NCBI GenBank assembly: GCA_028277605.1 | Contig: JANQFZ010000046.1 | Span: 62,001-126,000 of the forward strand | DNA from: Vallitaleaceae bacterium | GTDB taxonomy: Bacteria > Bacillota > Clostridia > Lachnospirales > Vallitaleaceae | Reading direction: 5' to 3' | DNA length: 64,000 bases | Part shown: positions 55,172 to 64,000 of the stretch, piece after piece | Numbering within the stretch: position 1 is the first letter of the stretch | How the letters are laid out: every line of letters begins with the position of its first letter | Made by a program: the position numbers and the translations under genes | Notes under the pieces: generated by a model | Told to the model about the DNA's origin: nothing | Databases searched by the model: none | The model's input: only the letters and a program-made list of their open reading frames with translations

Positions 55172-55189
55172 ACAAAGTTCATACTTTGT
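55172..55189. promoter_or_regulatory. Palindrome ACAAAGT-TCAT-ACTTTGT upstream of the ClpE-like gene
   Basis: Perfect 7-bp arms around four bases, about 80 bp before the start codon, in the likely promoter region. It is not a direct-repeat CtsR heptad box. The regulator is unknown. Confidence 0.45.
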
Positions 55190-55310
55190 TCAATAATTCT
55201 AAACACTCAAAATGCAGCAATCTACACCATCTTAATTAGTATGAATAAGAGAATTCATTTCTATTTTGCAGTTAGCTTTCTATTAAACTTGTCCGTTTAT
55301 ATCCGTTGAA

Positions 55311-56336
55311 CTATTGTATTAACATTGCATCCCCAAAGCTATAAAATCTGTAACCTTTTTCTATGGCTTGCTGATACGCATTTAAGGTATGCTCTCTACC
55401 TGCAAAAGCTGCAACAAGCATAATGAGAGTAGATTCTGGAAGATGGAAATTGGTGATGAGAGCATCCGCTATTTTGAATGGATAGCCTGGGTAAATAAAA
55501 ATATCTGTCCATCCACTGGATGCTTTTATCTGTCCATTTTCATCAGCAATGGTTTCCAAAGTTCTCGTACTGGTGGTGCCTACAGGTATGATGCGTTTAC
55601 CATTTTTTTTAGCAGTATTAATTTTGTCAGCTTCTTTCTCATCGATCCAATAATATTCAGAGTGCATGTTATGTTCCAAGATATTATCCACTTTTACTGG
55701 TCTAAAGGTTCCCAGTCCTACATGTAGTGTAACATAAGCTATCTGGATACCCTTATTTTCTATTACTTTTAGGAGCTCTGGTGTGAAATGAAGCCCAGCA
55801 GTTGGTGCGGCCGCTGATCCTCTATGTTCAGCGTAAACGGTCTGATACCTATCCTTATCATCTAATTGATGGGTAATGTAATGGGGCAAAGGCATTTCTC
55901 CTAGTTCATCCAAAATCTGTTCAAAGATACCCTGATAGTAAAATTGAACAATTCGATTACCACCTTCAACAACAGCCTTAACCTCAGCCTTTAATTTCCC
56001 ATCACCAAATTCTATGCAGTTGCCTACCTTAGCTTTTTTCCCAGGCTTTACCATAACCTCCCACTGGTCATTCTCTTGCCTGTTAAGCAGTAAGAATTCA
56101 ACTTTCCCTCTTGTCTGGGCTCGGTAGCCAATGAGTCTGGCAGGTCTAACCTTTGTATTATTTAAAACTAGACAATCTCCAGAATTAAGATGATCTATCA
56201 CATCATAAAATTGTTTATGCTCAATGTTCCCAGTCTGTTTATTCAGTACAAGCAGCTTCGAGTTCGATCGATTGCTAAGAGGTTCTTGAGCAATCAATTC
56301 TTGAGGTAAATCAAAAGTAAAATCACTTAGTTTCAT
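55311..56336 (-). CDS. queA: S-adenosylmethionine:tRNA ribosyltransferase-isomerase QueA
   Basis: The 341-residue enzyme contains [66 protein letters not shown] and [20 protein letters not shown]. It adds the epoxycyclopentane group from AdoMet to 7-aminomethyl-7-deazaguanine in tRNA during queuosine synthesis. Its length matches the family. No tgt or ruvAB neighbour is present; it follows the pentose-phosphate cluster on the same strand. Confidence 0.97.
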   Translation of the reverse strand: MKLSDFTFDLPQELIAQEPLSNRSNSKLLVLNKQTGNIEHKQFYDVIDHLNSGDCLVLNNTKVRPARLIGYRAQTRGKVEFLLLNRQENDQWEVMVKPGKKAKVGNCIEFGDGKLKAEVKAVVEGGNRIVQFYYQGIFEQILDELGEMPLPHYITHQLDDKDRYQTVYAEHRGSAAAPTAGLHFTPELLKVIENKGIQIAYVTLHVGLGTFRPVKVDNILEHNMHSEYYWIDEKEADKINTAKKNGKRIIPVGTTSTRTLETIADENGQIKASSGWTDIFIYPGYPFKIADALITNFHLPESTLIMLVAAFAGREHTLNAYQQAIEKGYRFYSFGDAMLIQ

Positions 56337-56447
56337 GTTAACTCCATTCTATCTGTTTACACTTATTATTTATAGTCTCTAAAACAACTTATCAGCTTAT
56401 AATCATCATTATATAAACAGCATTATCATTTGATAAATTTAAGGTTT

Positions 56448-57071
56448 TTATAAGTTTTCAACTAACACCGCTCTTGTTGGTGCAGCCTCTACATTCTTTA
56501 TTTTTAGTGGTAAGGCTATCATTAAATAGCCGCCTTCTTCAACTTCTTTAAGTGTTAATCCCTCTAATATCATAATACCTCGTCTTAATAATACCTTATG
56601 TGTTTCATGTTCTGGTTGTGCCCTCTCTATACCAAGTGCATCTATTCCTACACCTATGATTGAGCGTTCCGCTAAGTACTGGGCACCAGATTGGTCTAAG
56701 TAAATAAAATCAAAATTAAAAGTTGTATCATATGAATTCTTAGTTTTGAGTAAGATGAAATCTCCTGCTTTTATATCATAACTCAATAAATCTTCTTTTG
56801 TAATTTTATTATTTAAATGTTCTAGATTGAAAACTTTTACATCCGTTATAAATTTTTCCAGCTTGTAGCCTTCCATTGTTTGCCCATCTTTAACCATATG
56901 AAGTGGTGCATCAAAATGTGTTCCAGTATGAAGGTTCATATATAAGTCTGTATCATAATAGTCCGCATTTATATAATTGGCTTTATTATTAAAGTGAGGT
57001 CTTTTTTCTTCTTTATCTTTATAAACTATCATATCTTCGTGAATTGTCATCGATATATCGTATATTTTCAT
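56448..57071 (-). CDS. Cyclase-family metal-dependent hydrolase (kynurenine formamidase-like)
   Basis: The 207-residue hydrolase has the family metal-binding motif HTGTHFDAPLHMVKDG (about residues 48-63), GDFILLKTKNS, VGIDALGIERAQPEHETH and APTRAVLVENL near the end. Family members hydrolyse amide or lactone-type bonds with zinc or manganese. It overlaps the end of zwf by 4 nt. In the gnd-zwf-X cluster, X takes the place where a 6-phosphogluconolactonase would be useful, so lactone hydrolysis is a reasonable guess but not shown. Confidence 0.85.
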   Translation of the reverse strand: MKIYDISMTIHEDMIVYKDKEEKRPHFNNKANYINADYYDTDLYMNLHTGTHFDAPLHMVKDGQTMEGYKLEKFITDVKVFNLEHLNNKITKEDLLSYDIKAGDFILLKTKNSYDTTFNFDFIYLDQSGAQYLAERSIIGVGIDALGIERAQPEHETHKVLLRRGIMILEGLTLKEVEEGGYLMIALPLKIKNVEAAPTRAVLVENL

Positions 57072-58561
57072 GTCTTATCCACCTCTCCAAATCCATTAGG
57101 AGTATCCCATCTAGATTCAATATCTTCCAAGTACCACCAATGTCTCCCCTCTTTTATTAATAGATTATCTGCTTCTATTGGTCCATTGGTATTTTCTTCA
57201 TATAGAACAACTGAGTTTTTCTCATAATTAGAACTTGATAACAAATAATCAATCATTATCCAAGAGCTTTCTACTTCATCCCATCTTGTAAATAAGGTAG
57301 AATCACCTTGAATAATATCATATAGAAGCCGTTCATAAGCTTCAGGAGAACGATAATATATATTACACGATTGACAGTAATCCATGCTTACAGGCATTAA
57401 GACATTTTCGCTTCTTGGCTTCTTGGTATTGATTCTAAAATAAACGCCTTCTTCTGGCTGAATTTTTATAATGAGTAGATTAGGCTTTGCAGAGGCTTCA
57501 AAAGCTGGACAGCAAACATCATTTTTAAATTCAATAATAATACTTGCTTCTCTGCTTCTCAATTTCTTACCTGTTTTAAGGTAAATTGGCACACCCTTCC
57601 ACCGAAGTGTATCTATACTACATTTTAAAGCAACAAAGGTTTCTGTCGTTGACTCAGGATTAACCTTGGATTCACTGGTATAGCCTTGATACTGTCCCAA
57701 AACAATATTACTTTGACCATCTTTCTCAGGCATCAAACGTACACTTTTTAATACTTTCACTTTCTCATCACGAATAGTTTGTGTATTAAGTACTTGAGGA
57801 GGCTCCATACCAATCAACGCTAAAATTTGAAGTAAATGATTTTGCAACATATCTCTTAAGGCACCCGATTGATCATAGTAACCGCCTCTTTCTTCTACTC
57901 CAACACTTTCCTGCACAGTAATTTGAATATTATCAATGGATTGATGGTTCCAAACTGCTTTAAATATTTCATTGGTAAAGCGAATCATAAAAATATTTTG
58001 TATCATTTCTTTCCCTAAATAATGATCAATTCTATAGATATGATCTTCACCAAAGACATCTGCTATCCGTTGGTTAATTGCTTTTGCTGAAGTTAAATCA
58101 TAGCCAAAAGGCTTTTCAAATGCAGCTCTTATATAGCCGCTACTGTTTAATAACCCATTCCTCTTCAATAATTCTGATATAGTAGGAAAGTCATTCGGAG
58201 CAGTGGCTAAATAAAAAATTCTATTTCCACCTGCTGCAACTTGTTGATCTAAACTATCTAAATATATACCAAGCTCCTTATAGGCTTCACCCTGATTGAA
58301 ATCCATTTTATAATAATATAGCTTTTTTGCAAATAATTCAATGGCTACTTGGTCATAGGTTTTACTTTTTTTCTTGATAGTAGCAATAATTTCATCTCTA
58401 TACTTACTATTATCTTTATCTCTTCTTCCAATAGCAACGATAGCGATAGAATCTAATCGTTCTTCAAGAAACAATTGATAAAATGCTGGCATTAATTTGT
58501 TATAAGTTAAGTGACCCGTTCCTCCAAATATTGTAAACAAAACCCCATTATCATTAACCAT
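57068..58561 (-). CDS. zwf: Glucose-6-phosphate 1-dehydrogenase
   Basis: The 497-residue enzyme has the active-site motif RIDHYLGKE (residues 177-185), EKPFGYDLTSAKAIN, MLQNHLLQILALIGMEPP and GVPIYLKTGKKL. The nucleotide-binding stretch is FGGTGHLTYNKLMPA (residues 12-26) rather than the common GASGDLA-x-K-K, so coenzyme preference may be altered. It oxidises glucose 6-phosphate to 6-phosphogluconolactone. It lies between gnd and the cyclase-family gene in an apparent operon. Confidence 0.95.
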   Translation of the reverse strand: MVNDNGVLFTIFGGTGHLTYNKLMPAFYQLFLEERLDSIAIVAIGRRDKDNSKYRDEIIATIKKKSKTYDQVAIELFAKKLYYYKMDFNQGEAYKELGIYLDSLDQQVAAGGNRIFYLATAPNDFPTISELLKRNGLLNSSGYIRAAFEKPFGYDLTSAKAINQRIADVFGEDHIYRIDHYLGKEMIQNIFMIRFTNEIFKAVWNHQSIDNIQITVQESVGVEERGGYYDQSGALRDMLQNHLLQILALIGMEPPQVLNTQTIRDEKVKVLKSVRLMPEKDGQSNIVLGQYQGYTSESKVNPESTTETFVALKCSIDTLRWKGVPIYLKTGKKLRSREASIIIEFKNDVCCPAFEASAKPNLLIIKIQPEEGVYFRINTKKPRSENVLMPVSMDYCQSCNIYYRSPEAYERLLYDIIQGDSTLFTRWDEVESSWIMIDYLLSSSNYEKNSVVLYEENTNGPIEADNLLIKEGRHWWYLEDIESRWDTPNGFGEVDKT

Positions 58562-58586
58562 TCCTCTGCCTCCTTTACTCTACCTA

Positions 58587-59495
58587 TTAATCTTTTTTAT
58601 GCTTCATTTGTAATCCATGTCCACCAAATTCTTTACGTAGTGCTGCCACTACTTTATTAGAAAAGGCTTCTTTATCTTTTGAAGCATAGCGAACAAAGAG
58701 TGCATTGGTAATAACAGGTGCTGGAACACCCAGTTTAACAGCCTCCTCCACGGTCCACTGCCCTTCGCCTAAAGCATTAATGATAGGCTCAACTTCCTCA
58801 AGCTGTTGATGATGTAAGAAAGCCTGTTTGGTCATCTGCATTAAGAAACCTTGAATAATTGACCCATGATTCCACACATTGGCAATTCTCTCATAATCTA
58901 AGTCAAACTCTGAACTCTTTAATATATTAAACCCTTCACCAATAGCCTGCATCATGCCATACTCGATTCCATTATGAATCATTTTAACATAGTGTCCAGA
59001 ACCACGTCTGCCTGTATGAAGGTAACCCTCTTCCACACATATCGCTCTAAACACTGGTTCTAAATGGGCAACCGCTTGGTTATCTCCACCTACCATTAAG
59101 CACGCACCATACCTTGCTCCTTTGGTTCCGCCGCTAGTACCTGCGTCTATATAATAGATAGATTGTTTCTCTAAAAAATCGCCACGTTGCATGGTATCCT
59201 TAAATCTTGAATTACCTCCATCCACAATAATATCACCTGCTTCAAGTAATCCACTTAATTGATGAACCATCTGCTCAACGGGATCACCTGCTGTTATCAT
59301 CAGCCATACTACTCTTGGTTTTTCAAGTGACTGAACTAACTCTTCAACAGAAGTATATCCTTCAATACCTTGCTCTTTTATAGCTTTCAATTTTTCTTTT
59401 TTTCTATTAAATGCATGAACCTTAAACCCCTGATCCCTCATATTCAACGCAAGATTATAACCCATCTTTCCTAATCCTATCAAGCCAATCGTCAT
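58587..59495 (-). CDS. gnd: 6-phosphogluconate dehydrogenase, decarboxylating (short type)
   Basis: The 302-residue enzyme is of the short 6PGDH type (about 300 residues instead of 470, as in GntZ/YqeC-like NAD enzymes). It has GLIGLGKMGYNLALNMRDQG at the N-terminus, IIVDGGNSRFKDT, YIDAGTSGGTKGARYGACLMVGG and the catalytic Lys region GSGHYVKMIHNGIEYGMMQ. It produces ribulose 5-phosphate and carbon dioxide. It is the first gene of the cluster, and zwf starts 25 bp downstream. Confidence 0.95.
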   Translation of the reverse strand: MTIGLIGLGKMGYNLALNMRDQGFKVHAFNRKKEKLKAIKEQGIEGYTSVEELVQSLEKPRVVWLMITAGDPVEQMVHQLSGLLEAGDIIVDGGNSRFKDTMQRGDFLEKQSIYYIDAGTSGGTKGARYGACLMVGGDNQAVAHLEPVFRAICVEEGYLHTGRRGSGHYVKMIHNGIEYGMMQAIGEGFNILKSSEFDLDYERIANVWNHGSIIQGFLMQMTKQAFLHHQQLEEVEPIINALGEGQWTVEEAVKLGVPAPVITNALFVRYASKDKEAFSNKVVAALRKEFGGHGLQMKHKKD

Positions 59496-59592
59496 AATAA
59501 CAGCCTCCTTTAAAATTATTCTCTATTAATTAGTATTATACAATAAAAGAAAATTATTTTCAAATAATAATTATCAATTAATACCAGTTATG

Positions 59593-59627
59593 AATCAAGC
59601 GCTGGGGACGGTTCTTTTTGCTTGATT
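59593..59627 (-). repeat. REP-like repeat copy 5 flanked by AATCAAGC/GCTTGATT
   Basis: GCTGGGGACGGTTCTTTTTG core in reverse orientation, enclosed in a perfect 8-bp inverted repeat (59593-59600 and 59620-59627), so the whole unit can fold. Confidence 0.75.
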
Positions 59628-59660
59628 AATTTTTATTTACAAATAAAGATAGATAATAGC

Positions 59661-59699
59661 TTTTATATAGGTTTTATATAGGTTTTATATAGGTTTTAT
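59661..59699. repeat. Tandem repeat, 11-bp unit TTTTATATAGG, 3.5 copies
   Basis: Exact copies at 59661-59671, 59672-59682 and 59683-59693, then TTTTAT. The unit is about one helical turn. Confidence 0.85.
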
Positions 59700-59924
59700 T
59701 ATTGTACTGGAATACGTTGGTTATGAGTATATATAATATATGAGTCTTTCATTATTATATACATATTAAATACTTATTGTTATTTATACTACTTACATTT
59801 AAGGAAGAGCAAGAACAATTACTAATTAAATCAATACCTATCACTAGAGAAGTGATGCATGATGTCTTTAACTCAAAATAAAAAAACACTATGTTTAATA
59901 AATTTTAAGATAAGGTGATAAAGC

Positions 59925-61790
59925 ATGAATAAAACAATTGGTTCAAAAAATAATAACATTAATAACAACCGTAATTCACCATGTAATAGAGCTATTATGT
60001 CAGAACAATATATTGATTACATTGTTCCCTATAAAGATCTGGATGTATTAAAAAAAGAAAATCCATTAGCTGAATGTATTCAAATTATTAATGAGTCTTT
60101 TGCCATACTTCATGTCAATAAAGAAGCTCTTATACCTATGGATCCTAAGAAAAGAGATGGTCTAATCTATCATGATGTACCCTACTATATGATACCAAAT
60201 CTATATGCCCCTTATCATTTAACATACAACAAACCTAGCCTTAACGAATCAAGCTTCTATGAATTATATGGCAAGCAAAGTCTATCTGCTGCTGAAATAT
60301 TAGATATGCATAACTACACTCTGATGCCGCTCACAGGTAGAAATGTCATCATAGGCATTATAGATTCAGGTATCGACTATACACATTCTGCATTTGTCTA
60401 TGCTGATAATACAACAAAAATCCTTTCTATATGGGATCAGTCTATACAGAGTCAGGCACCAGAGGGATTTAAATATGGTACAGAATATAGCCGAGAACAG
60501 ATTAATAAAGCCCTCCAGTCAAATAATCCTTTTGAAATTGTTCCAAGTACCGATCAGACAGGTCATGGTACATTTTTAGCTGGTGTAGCAGCAGGATTAA
60601 ATGTGGATGAACAAGAGGGGTTTACCATTCAGCAGAAAAATTTTGTTGGTGCAGCACCAGATTCTGATTTGATTATTGTTAAGTTAAAACGAGCCAAAGA
60701 CTATATTAAGAAATACTACTTAATCAATAAATCTACAGTTCCTATCTATCAAAGCACAGATTTAATGATGGCTGTGAAGTATTTAAACGCTAAAGCCAAA
60801 AGCCTAGGTAGACCCCTTGTCATTTGTATCGGATTTGGAACCAATCAGGGAGGTCATGATGGAAATTCAGTCACCGAGTTATATTTAGAAAGTGCTGCAA
60901 GAGAGCTTGGAAATAGTGTGGTGGTTGCTGCTGGAAATGAAGCTGATAAAGAGAAACACTATACAGGCACTTTAACTGAAGCTGGTCAGAGTCAAAGTGT
61001 GCAGATTAACGTAAGTAAAGGAACCTCAGGATTTGTTGCAACTATATGGACCTATGATATTATGACTGTTTCAATCACTTCTCCTACTGGTGAAATGATA
61101 ACACGCATTCCTTTAAGAAGAAGCTTCAAAGATGAAGTTGGATTCTTATTAGAAAACACGAAAATATTTATTAAATATAGTATATTTGAAATGCTAACAG
61201 GAGGTAATTTGATTTCCATTCGATTTAATGGGCCAACAGAAGGACTATGGACAATAACGATTTATGGTGATTTTGTTGTGAGTGGACGATTTGATGTGTG
61301 GATGACAAGAGATGATCTCATGATAGCTGGTTCATCAAAATTTATGTCTCCTGAACCATATACAACAGTTACAGAACCTAGCACAGCCAGTTCCGTCTTA
61401 ACTATTGGGGCTTACAATCCAGAAACAGAAAGCCTATATATACCCTCTGGCAGAGGACCCACGCGTAACATTAGAGTAAAGCCTGACCTAGTTGCACCAG
61501 GTGTCCATGTATTTGGTCCGTTAGCAAAAGCTATAAGTACCAACGGTAATGCATTTGGAACAACAACAGGTACAAGTGCCGCTGCAGCAATTGCAACAGG
61601 GGCATCTGCACTTATGCTGCAATGGGGTATGGAATTACAAGGAGACTCCCATATGAATACTCAAAAAATAAAAAATTATCTTGCATTGGGAGCCAGTAAG
61701 CCAAAGGAATTTAGCACCAAAGAATGGGGTTATGGGAAGTTGAAGCTAAAAAGTACATTTGAAAAGCTTAAAGAAATCAGCATACGATAA
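59925..61790 (+). CDS. S8 family serine peptidase, subtilisin/CspB-like
   Basis: The 621-residue protease has the full subtilisin triad: Asp in VIIGIIDSGIDYTHSAF (about residue 149), His in GHGTFLAGVAAG (about residue 214) and Ser in TTGTSAAAAIATGASALML (about residue 554). The oxyanion Asn is in VVAAGNEAD. The segment of about 120 residues between AAGNEAD and the Ser region fits the jelly-roll insert of clostridial CspB/CspA-type proteases. It has an Asn-rich N-terminus and no typical signal peptide. CspB-like enzymes process spore proteins during germination; here no sleB/sleC gene is adjacent, so the role is only suggested. AAGGTG precedes the ATG. Confidence 0.9.
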   Translation: MNKTIGSKNNNINNNRNSPCNRAIMSEQYIDYIVPYKDLDVLKKENPLAECIQIINESFAILHVNKEALIPMDPKKRDGLIYHDVPYYMIPNLYAPYHLTYNKPSLNESSFYELYGKQSLSAAEILDMHNYTLMPLTGRNVIIGIIDSGIDYTHSAFVYADNTTKILSIWDQSIQSQAPEGFKYGTEYSREQINKALQSNNPFEIVPSTDQTGHGTFLAGVAAGLNVDEQEGFTIQQKNFVGAAPDSDLIIVKLKRAKDYIKKYYLINKSTVPIYQSTDLMMAVKYLNAKAKSLGRPLVICIGFGTNQGGHDGNSVTELYLESAARELGNSVVVAAGNEADKEKHYTGTLTEAGQSQSVQINVSKGTSGFVATIWTYDIMTVSITSPTGEMITRIPLRRSFKDEVGFLLENTKIFIKYSIFEMLTGGNLISIRFNGPTEGLWTITIYGDFVVSGRFDVWMTRDDLMIAGSSKFMSPEPYTTVTEPSTASSVLTIGAYNPETESLYIPSGRGPTRNIRVKPDLVAPGVHVFGPLAKAISTNGNAFGTTTGTSAAAAIATGASALMLQWGMELQGDSHMNTQKIKNYLALGASKPKEFSTKEWGYGKLKLKSTFEKLKEISIR

Positions 61791-61792
61791 TA

Positions 61793-62272
61793 TCAGTTTT
61801 TATTTCTTGGTAATATGAGTAATATCCCTGTAAATATTAAGGCTATAGGAACAAAAAATTTATATGTTGATGCAATATTACTTATTAAAAATGTGCCCCC
61901 TACAGCAGTTAGAATACCAACAGGGATTAATAGTCCTGTTTTCCTAACACCAAATATATATAGCTGCAAAAGACCAACTGCTGGAGCAAGGATAAATAAA
62001 GGCCATAACTCAGCCATCTTATGCCATCCGAAAGTAGTACAAACCGAAAAAATAAAAGCTATCGTTAATATAATACCCCCTGGAACTAACAATCCCGGGT
62101 TTTTGTTTTTAGACAAAAAGAAGCCCAGTTCAAACGCTAATCCTAATATCCAAACAAATACAACCCAAAAACTCCCCCAAGGAATGGTAAAGATATTCAA
62201 GTCTGATAACAAAAAAATGGTACCAATAATAATAATAGAAACACCAAAATAAAAAGAACTGACCTTTCTCAT
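61793..62272 (-). CDS. Integral membrane protein, LiaI/DUF5668-like
   Basis: The 159-residue protein has about five hydrophobic segments. It has the LiaI/LiaF-TM-like repeats FYFGVSIIIIGTIFLLSDLN and KFFVPIALIFTGILLIL, plus LWPLFILAPAVGLLQLYI. Such modules are often found in cell-envelope stress systems, but no LiaF/LiaSR gene is near. The start is the ATG at 62272, with GAGGTGG 6 nt upstream. It converges with the S8 protease gene. Confidence 0.75.
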   Translation of the reverse strand: MRKVSSFYFGVSIIIIGTIFLLSDLNIFTIPWGSFWVVFVWILGLAFELGFFLSKNKNPGLLVPGGIILTIAFIFSVCTTFGWHKMAELWPLFILAPAVGLLQLYIFGVRKTGLLIPVGILTAVGGTFLISNIASTYKFFVPIALIFTGILLILPRNKN

Positions 62273-62398
62273 GATTATCCACCTCGTATTAGTCATACTG
62301 TATATAGTTATAGAAATGTAAAACTAAAGTATGTTATTAAAACAATGTACATACTATTATAGCATTTTTTGAATTAAATTGTAAATGTGATGAATATA

Positions 62399-63982
62399 TT
62401 ATCTAACCTCTACTCCTGTATAATAGTATTCTAGTATTTCTTTATAATTAAAACCTGCATAAGCCATACCTTTAGCACCACATTGACTCATGCCAACACC
62501 ATGTCCCCATCCTTGACCTACAAAAATAAAGGTATTATCTTTGCCTGCAATTAATGGAACATTATCTATATTATTACCGCTAATAACAATTAATTGTTCT
62601 TCTAAATCATGAAGACAATTAGTTTGACCTGAATCACTAGTAACATACATTTGATTAATTGAAATTTCATTTGATTGATCAAATGCATTCATTGCTGTTA
62701 GTTTTCTTTTGGGTTGATATCCTTGTTTAATAACTTCAAATTTACGTCCATATAAATTTAAGTATCTTCTTATCGTTTCTTTAGTTAAAATGTGTTCTCC
62801 CTGCGTACCAACAATCCTTAAATTTAAAACTCTACCAGCATCAGTATAATCTAAAGGAACAACATCAACAATATCCCCAATATATACATCATATCTTCCT
62901 AAGCAGTCCCTTATTTCTGTTGCAGTTATTTCTTTAACCCAAGGTTTTTTCTCAGGACTTGTCTCATATATATCTGGAACACCTTTTAAATAAGGTACTG
63001 TACCGCTCCATACATTTTCACTATTCTCAGTATGTCCACCACTACTCGAAAAGAAACAACTATACACTAATAAATCTCCGAAATAGATTAATTGATGCTT
63101 AGTTAAATCAATTGCTTCATTTGTAGTATCTTTCTCAATATCAAATCCTTTATAGACCTGTGAGCCGGTTGTATCACATACATCATAAATATGATTGGAA
63201 GTATTATTGATGGTATCATATAGAGCATAGCTTCTAGCTGCCACAGCCTGTGCTTTTAAAGCTTCAATAGGCCATGATGCCCCGACTTCCGCTGGTACTA
63301 CACCATATAAATACTGTTCTAAATCAATAACATTAACAACTGTTAGACCCTTATCATTATACCTTCCTATTTCTACCTTCTCCCTATAGCGTCTCTCCCC
63401 TAGATCAAGAACAGGTGCTCCATAAGTTGTATCCATAGTCATAAATTGAGAATGTAATATAGCATTATCAAAAATAACGGTTTCTAATGAAGATAACACC
63501 ATCATGGTACGTAAACCGTTATCAGATGCAATTTGAAAATTTAATGAACTTGCAGTACCGACCTGTTCAAGTATGTTCTGTGCTTCTGCTTTTGTTTTTG
63601 GATCTCCAATGAACACTCGCCATACGCTTGAGGTGGACGACCCTACATAAGCTTTAAATCCCTGCTGTCTTAGTATTTGCACTTGTTCTAGAGCTTCTTC
63701 ATAAGTATTGTAGATTTGATCCGAAATTAATATGAAATGTGTATAAGGCTGAAATAAATAGCCTGTTTCAGAAGTAAACATATGCTCCTTCACCCAGCCA
63801 CCTTTTACCTCATATCCCATGATTAACGTCGTATTATTTAAAGTTATGGAAGTCACATGTTCATAGTATTGTATGAGACCAACACGTAAATAGTCAGGTA
63901 TATCTGTTTTTGCATAGATTTTATTACTACTGTTTGCAATCATAATAAAAATGCATAGTAAAATATTAAATTTCCTTTTCAT
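62399..63982 (-). CDS. SpoIID/LytB domain protein with N-terminal SPOR-like region
   Basis: The 527-residue protein has a signal peptide (MKRKFNILLCIFIMIANSSNKIYA). Residues about 80-150 contain YEEALEQVQILRQQGFKAYVG, a SPOR-like repeat. The SpoIID domain follows with VNVIDLEQYLYGVVPAEVGA, ALKAQAVAARSYALYDT, FSSSGGHTENSENVWSGTVPYLKGV, and the C-terminal WGHGVGMSQCGAKGMAYAGF. SpoIID proteins are lytic transglycosylases that cleave peptidoglycan, in sporulation or, for LytB-type members, in vegetative wall turnover. GGGAG lies 5 nt before the ATG at 63982. Confidence 0.92.
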   Translation of the reverse strand: MKRKFNILLCIFIMIANSSNKIYAKTDIPDYLRVGLIQYYEHVTSITLNNTTLIMGYEVKGGWVKEHMFTSETGYLFQPYTHFILISDQIYNTYEEALEQVQILRQQGFKAYVGSSTSSVWRVFIGDPKTKAEAQNILEQVGTASSLNFQIASDNGLRTMMVLSSLETVIFDNAILHSQFMTMDTTYGAPVLDLGERRYREKVEIGRYNDKGLTVVNVIDLEQYLYGVVPAEVGASWPIEALKAQAVAARSYALYDTINNTSNHIYDVCDTTGSQVYKGFDIEKDTTNEAIDLTKHQLIYFGDLLVYSCFFSSSGGHTENSENVWSGTVPYLKGVPDIYETSPEKKPWVKEITATEIRDCLGRYDVYIGDIVDVVPLDYTDAGRVLNLRIVGTQGEHILTKETIRRYLNLYGRKFEVIKQGYQPKRKLTAMNAFDQSNEISINQMYVTSDSGQTNCLHDLEEQLIVISGNNIDNVPLIAGKDNTFIFVGQGWGHGVGMSQCGAKGMAYAGFNYKEILEYYYTGVEVR

Positions 63983-64000
63983 TTGTACTCCCTTCATAAA

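Larger units (their letters stand above)
59496..59924. other. Intergenic region with a REP-like repeat and an 11-bp tandem repeat
   Basis: Divergent spacer between gnd and the S8 protease gene. It contains the repeat at 59597-59623 and the tandem repeat at 59661-59699. No gene was found. Confidence 0.5.

Overview
The window is a low-GC chromosome segment of an anaerobic, probably spore-forming Clostridia member. My guess is the Lachnospirales/Vallitalea side, but that is only an impression from gene style. The evidence is AT-rich DNA with strong GGAGG-type ribosome sites, a B. subtilis-like cggR-gap-pgk-tpiA-gpmI-eno cluster next to secG, rnr, smpB and ssrA, an iscR-nifS-nifU-mnmA cluster, SLH and SpoIID-type surface proteins, and a CspB-like S8 protease. 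I see no rRNA, tRNA, CRISPR array or prophage.

Layout. 1-3.1 kb (- strand): a truncated OFA-type MFS transporter, a Cys-rich DUF116 protein and a RAYT-type Y1 (HUH) transposase. 3.2-8.0 kb: a LacI-controlled sugar ABC importer with matching palindromic operators. 8.2-9.9 kb: a soluble chemoreceptor bracketed by copies of a GGGGACGGTTC repeat; the last one contains its stop codon. 9.9-11.9 kb: a two-gene permease with a His-rich loop behind a 7-1-7 Fur-family-type palindrome. 12.5-14.1 kb: a lipoprotein and a secreted C39/C10-like cysteine peptidase. 14-20 kb: PPK2, an Fe-alcohol dehydrogenase, superoxide dismutase, a DUF362 protein and a membrane-anchored protein made of two copies of an unknown domain. 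20-25.2 kb: an ABC-2 exporter, an orphan protein and a copper-amine-oxidase-N/CAP secreted protein.

25.9-42.4 kb is the housekeeping core: smpB, ssrA (tmRNA), an aldo/keto reductase, rnr, two surface proteins (vWA and SLH), secG, and the six-gene glycolytic operon read leftward from a CggR-type promoter-operator. 42.8-50.5 kb: Na/Pi cotransporter, PHP phosphatase, patatin, mnmA, nifU, nifS and an Rrf2 regulator. 50.7-52.5 kb: an LXG/WXG-like putative secreted effector with a small membrane partner. 52.8-59.5 kb: a ClpE-like ATPase, queA, and gnd-zwf-cyclase. 59.9-64 kb: S8 protease, a LiaI-like membrane protein and a SpoIID/LytB protein.

Most notable: (i) two genes, the 12.7 kb lipoprotein and the superoxide dismutase, have strong Shine-Dalgarno sequences but no ATG/GTG/TTG, only AUA or AUU/AUC at the start position; (ii) a RAYT transposase with five copies of its likely REP-type repeat, one of which supplies a chemoreceptor's C-terminus; (iii) an undescribed internally duplicated membrane protein; (iv) an effector/immunity-like pair; (v) a cyclase-family hydrolase translationally coupled to zwf in a pentose-phosphate operon without a lactonase gene. 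All functional calls are from reading the sequence; no database search was run.
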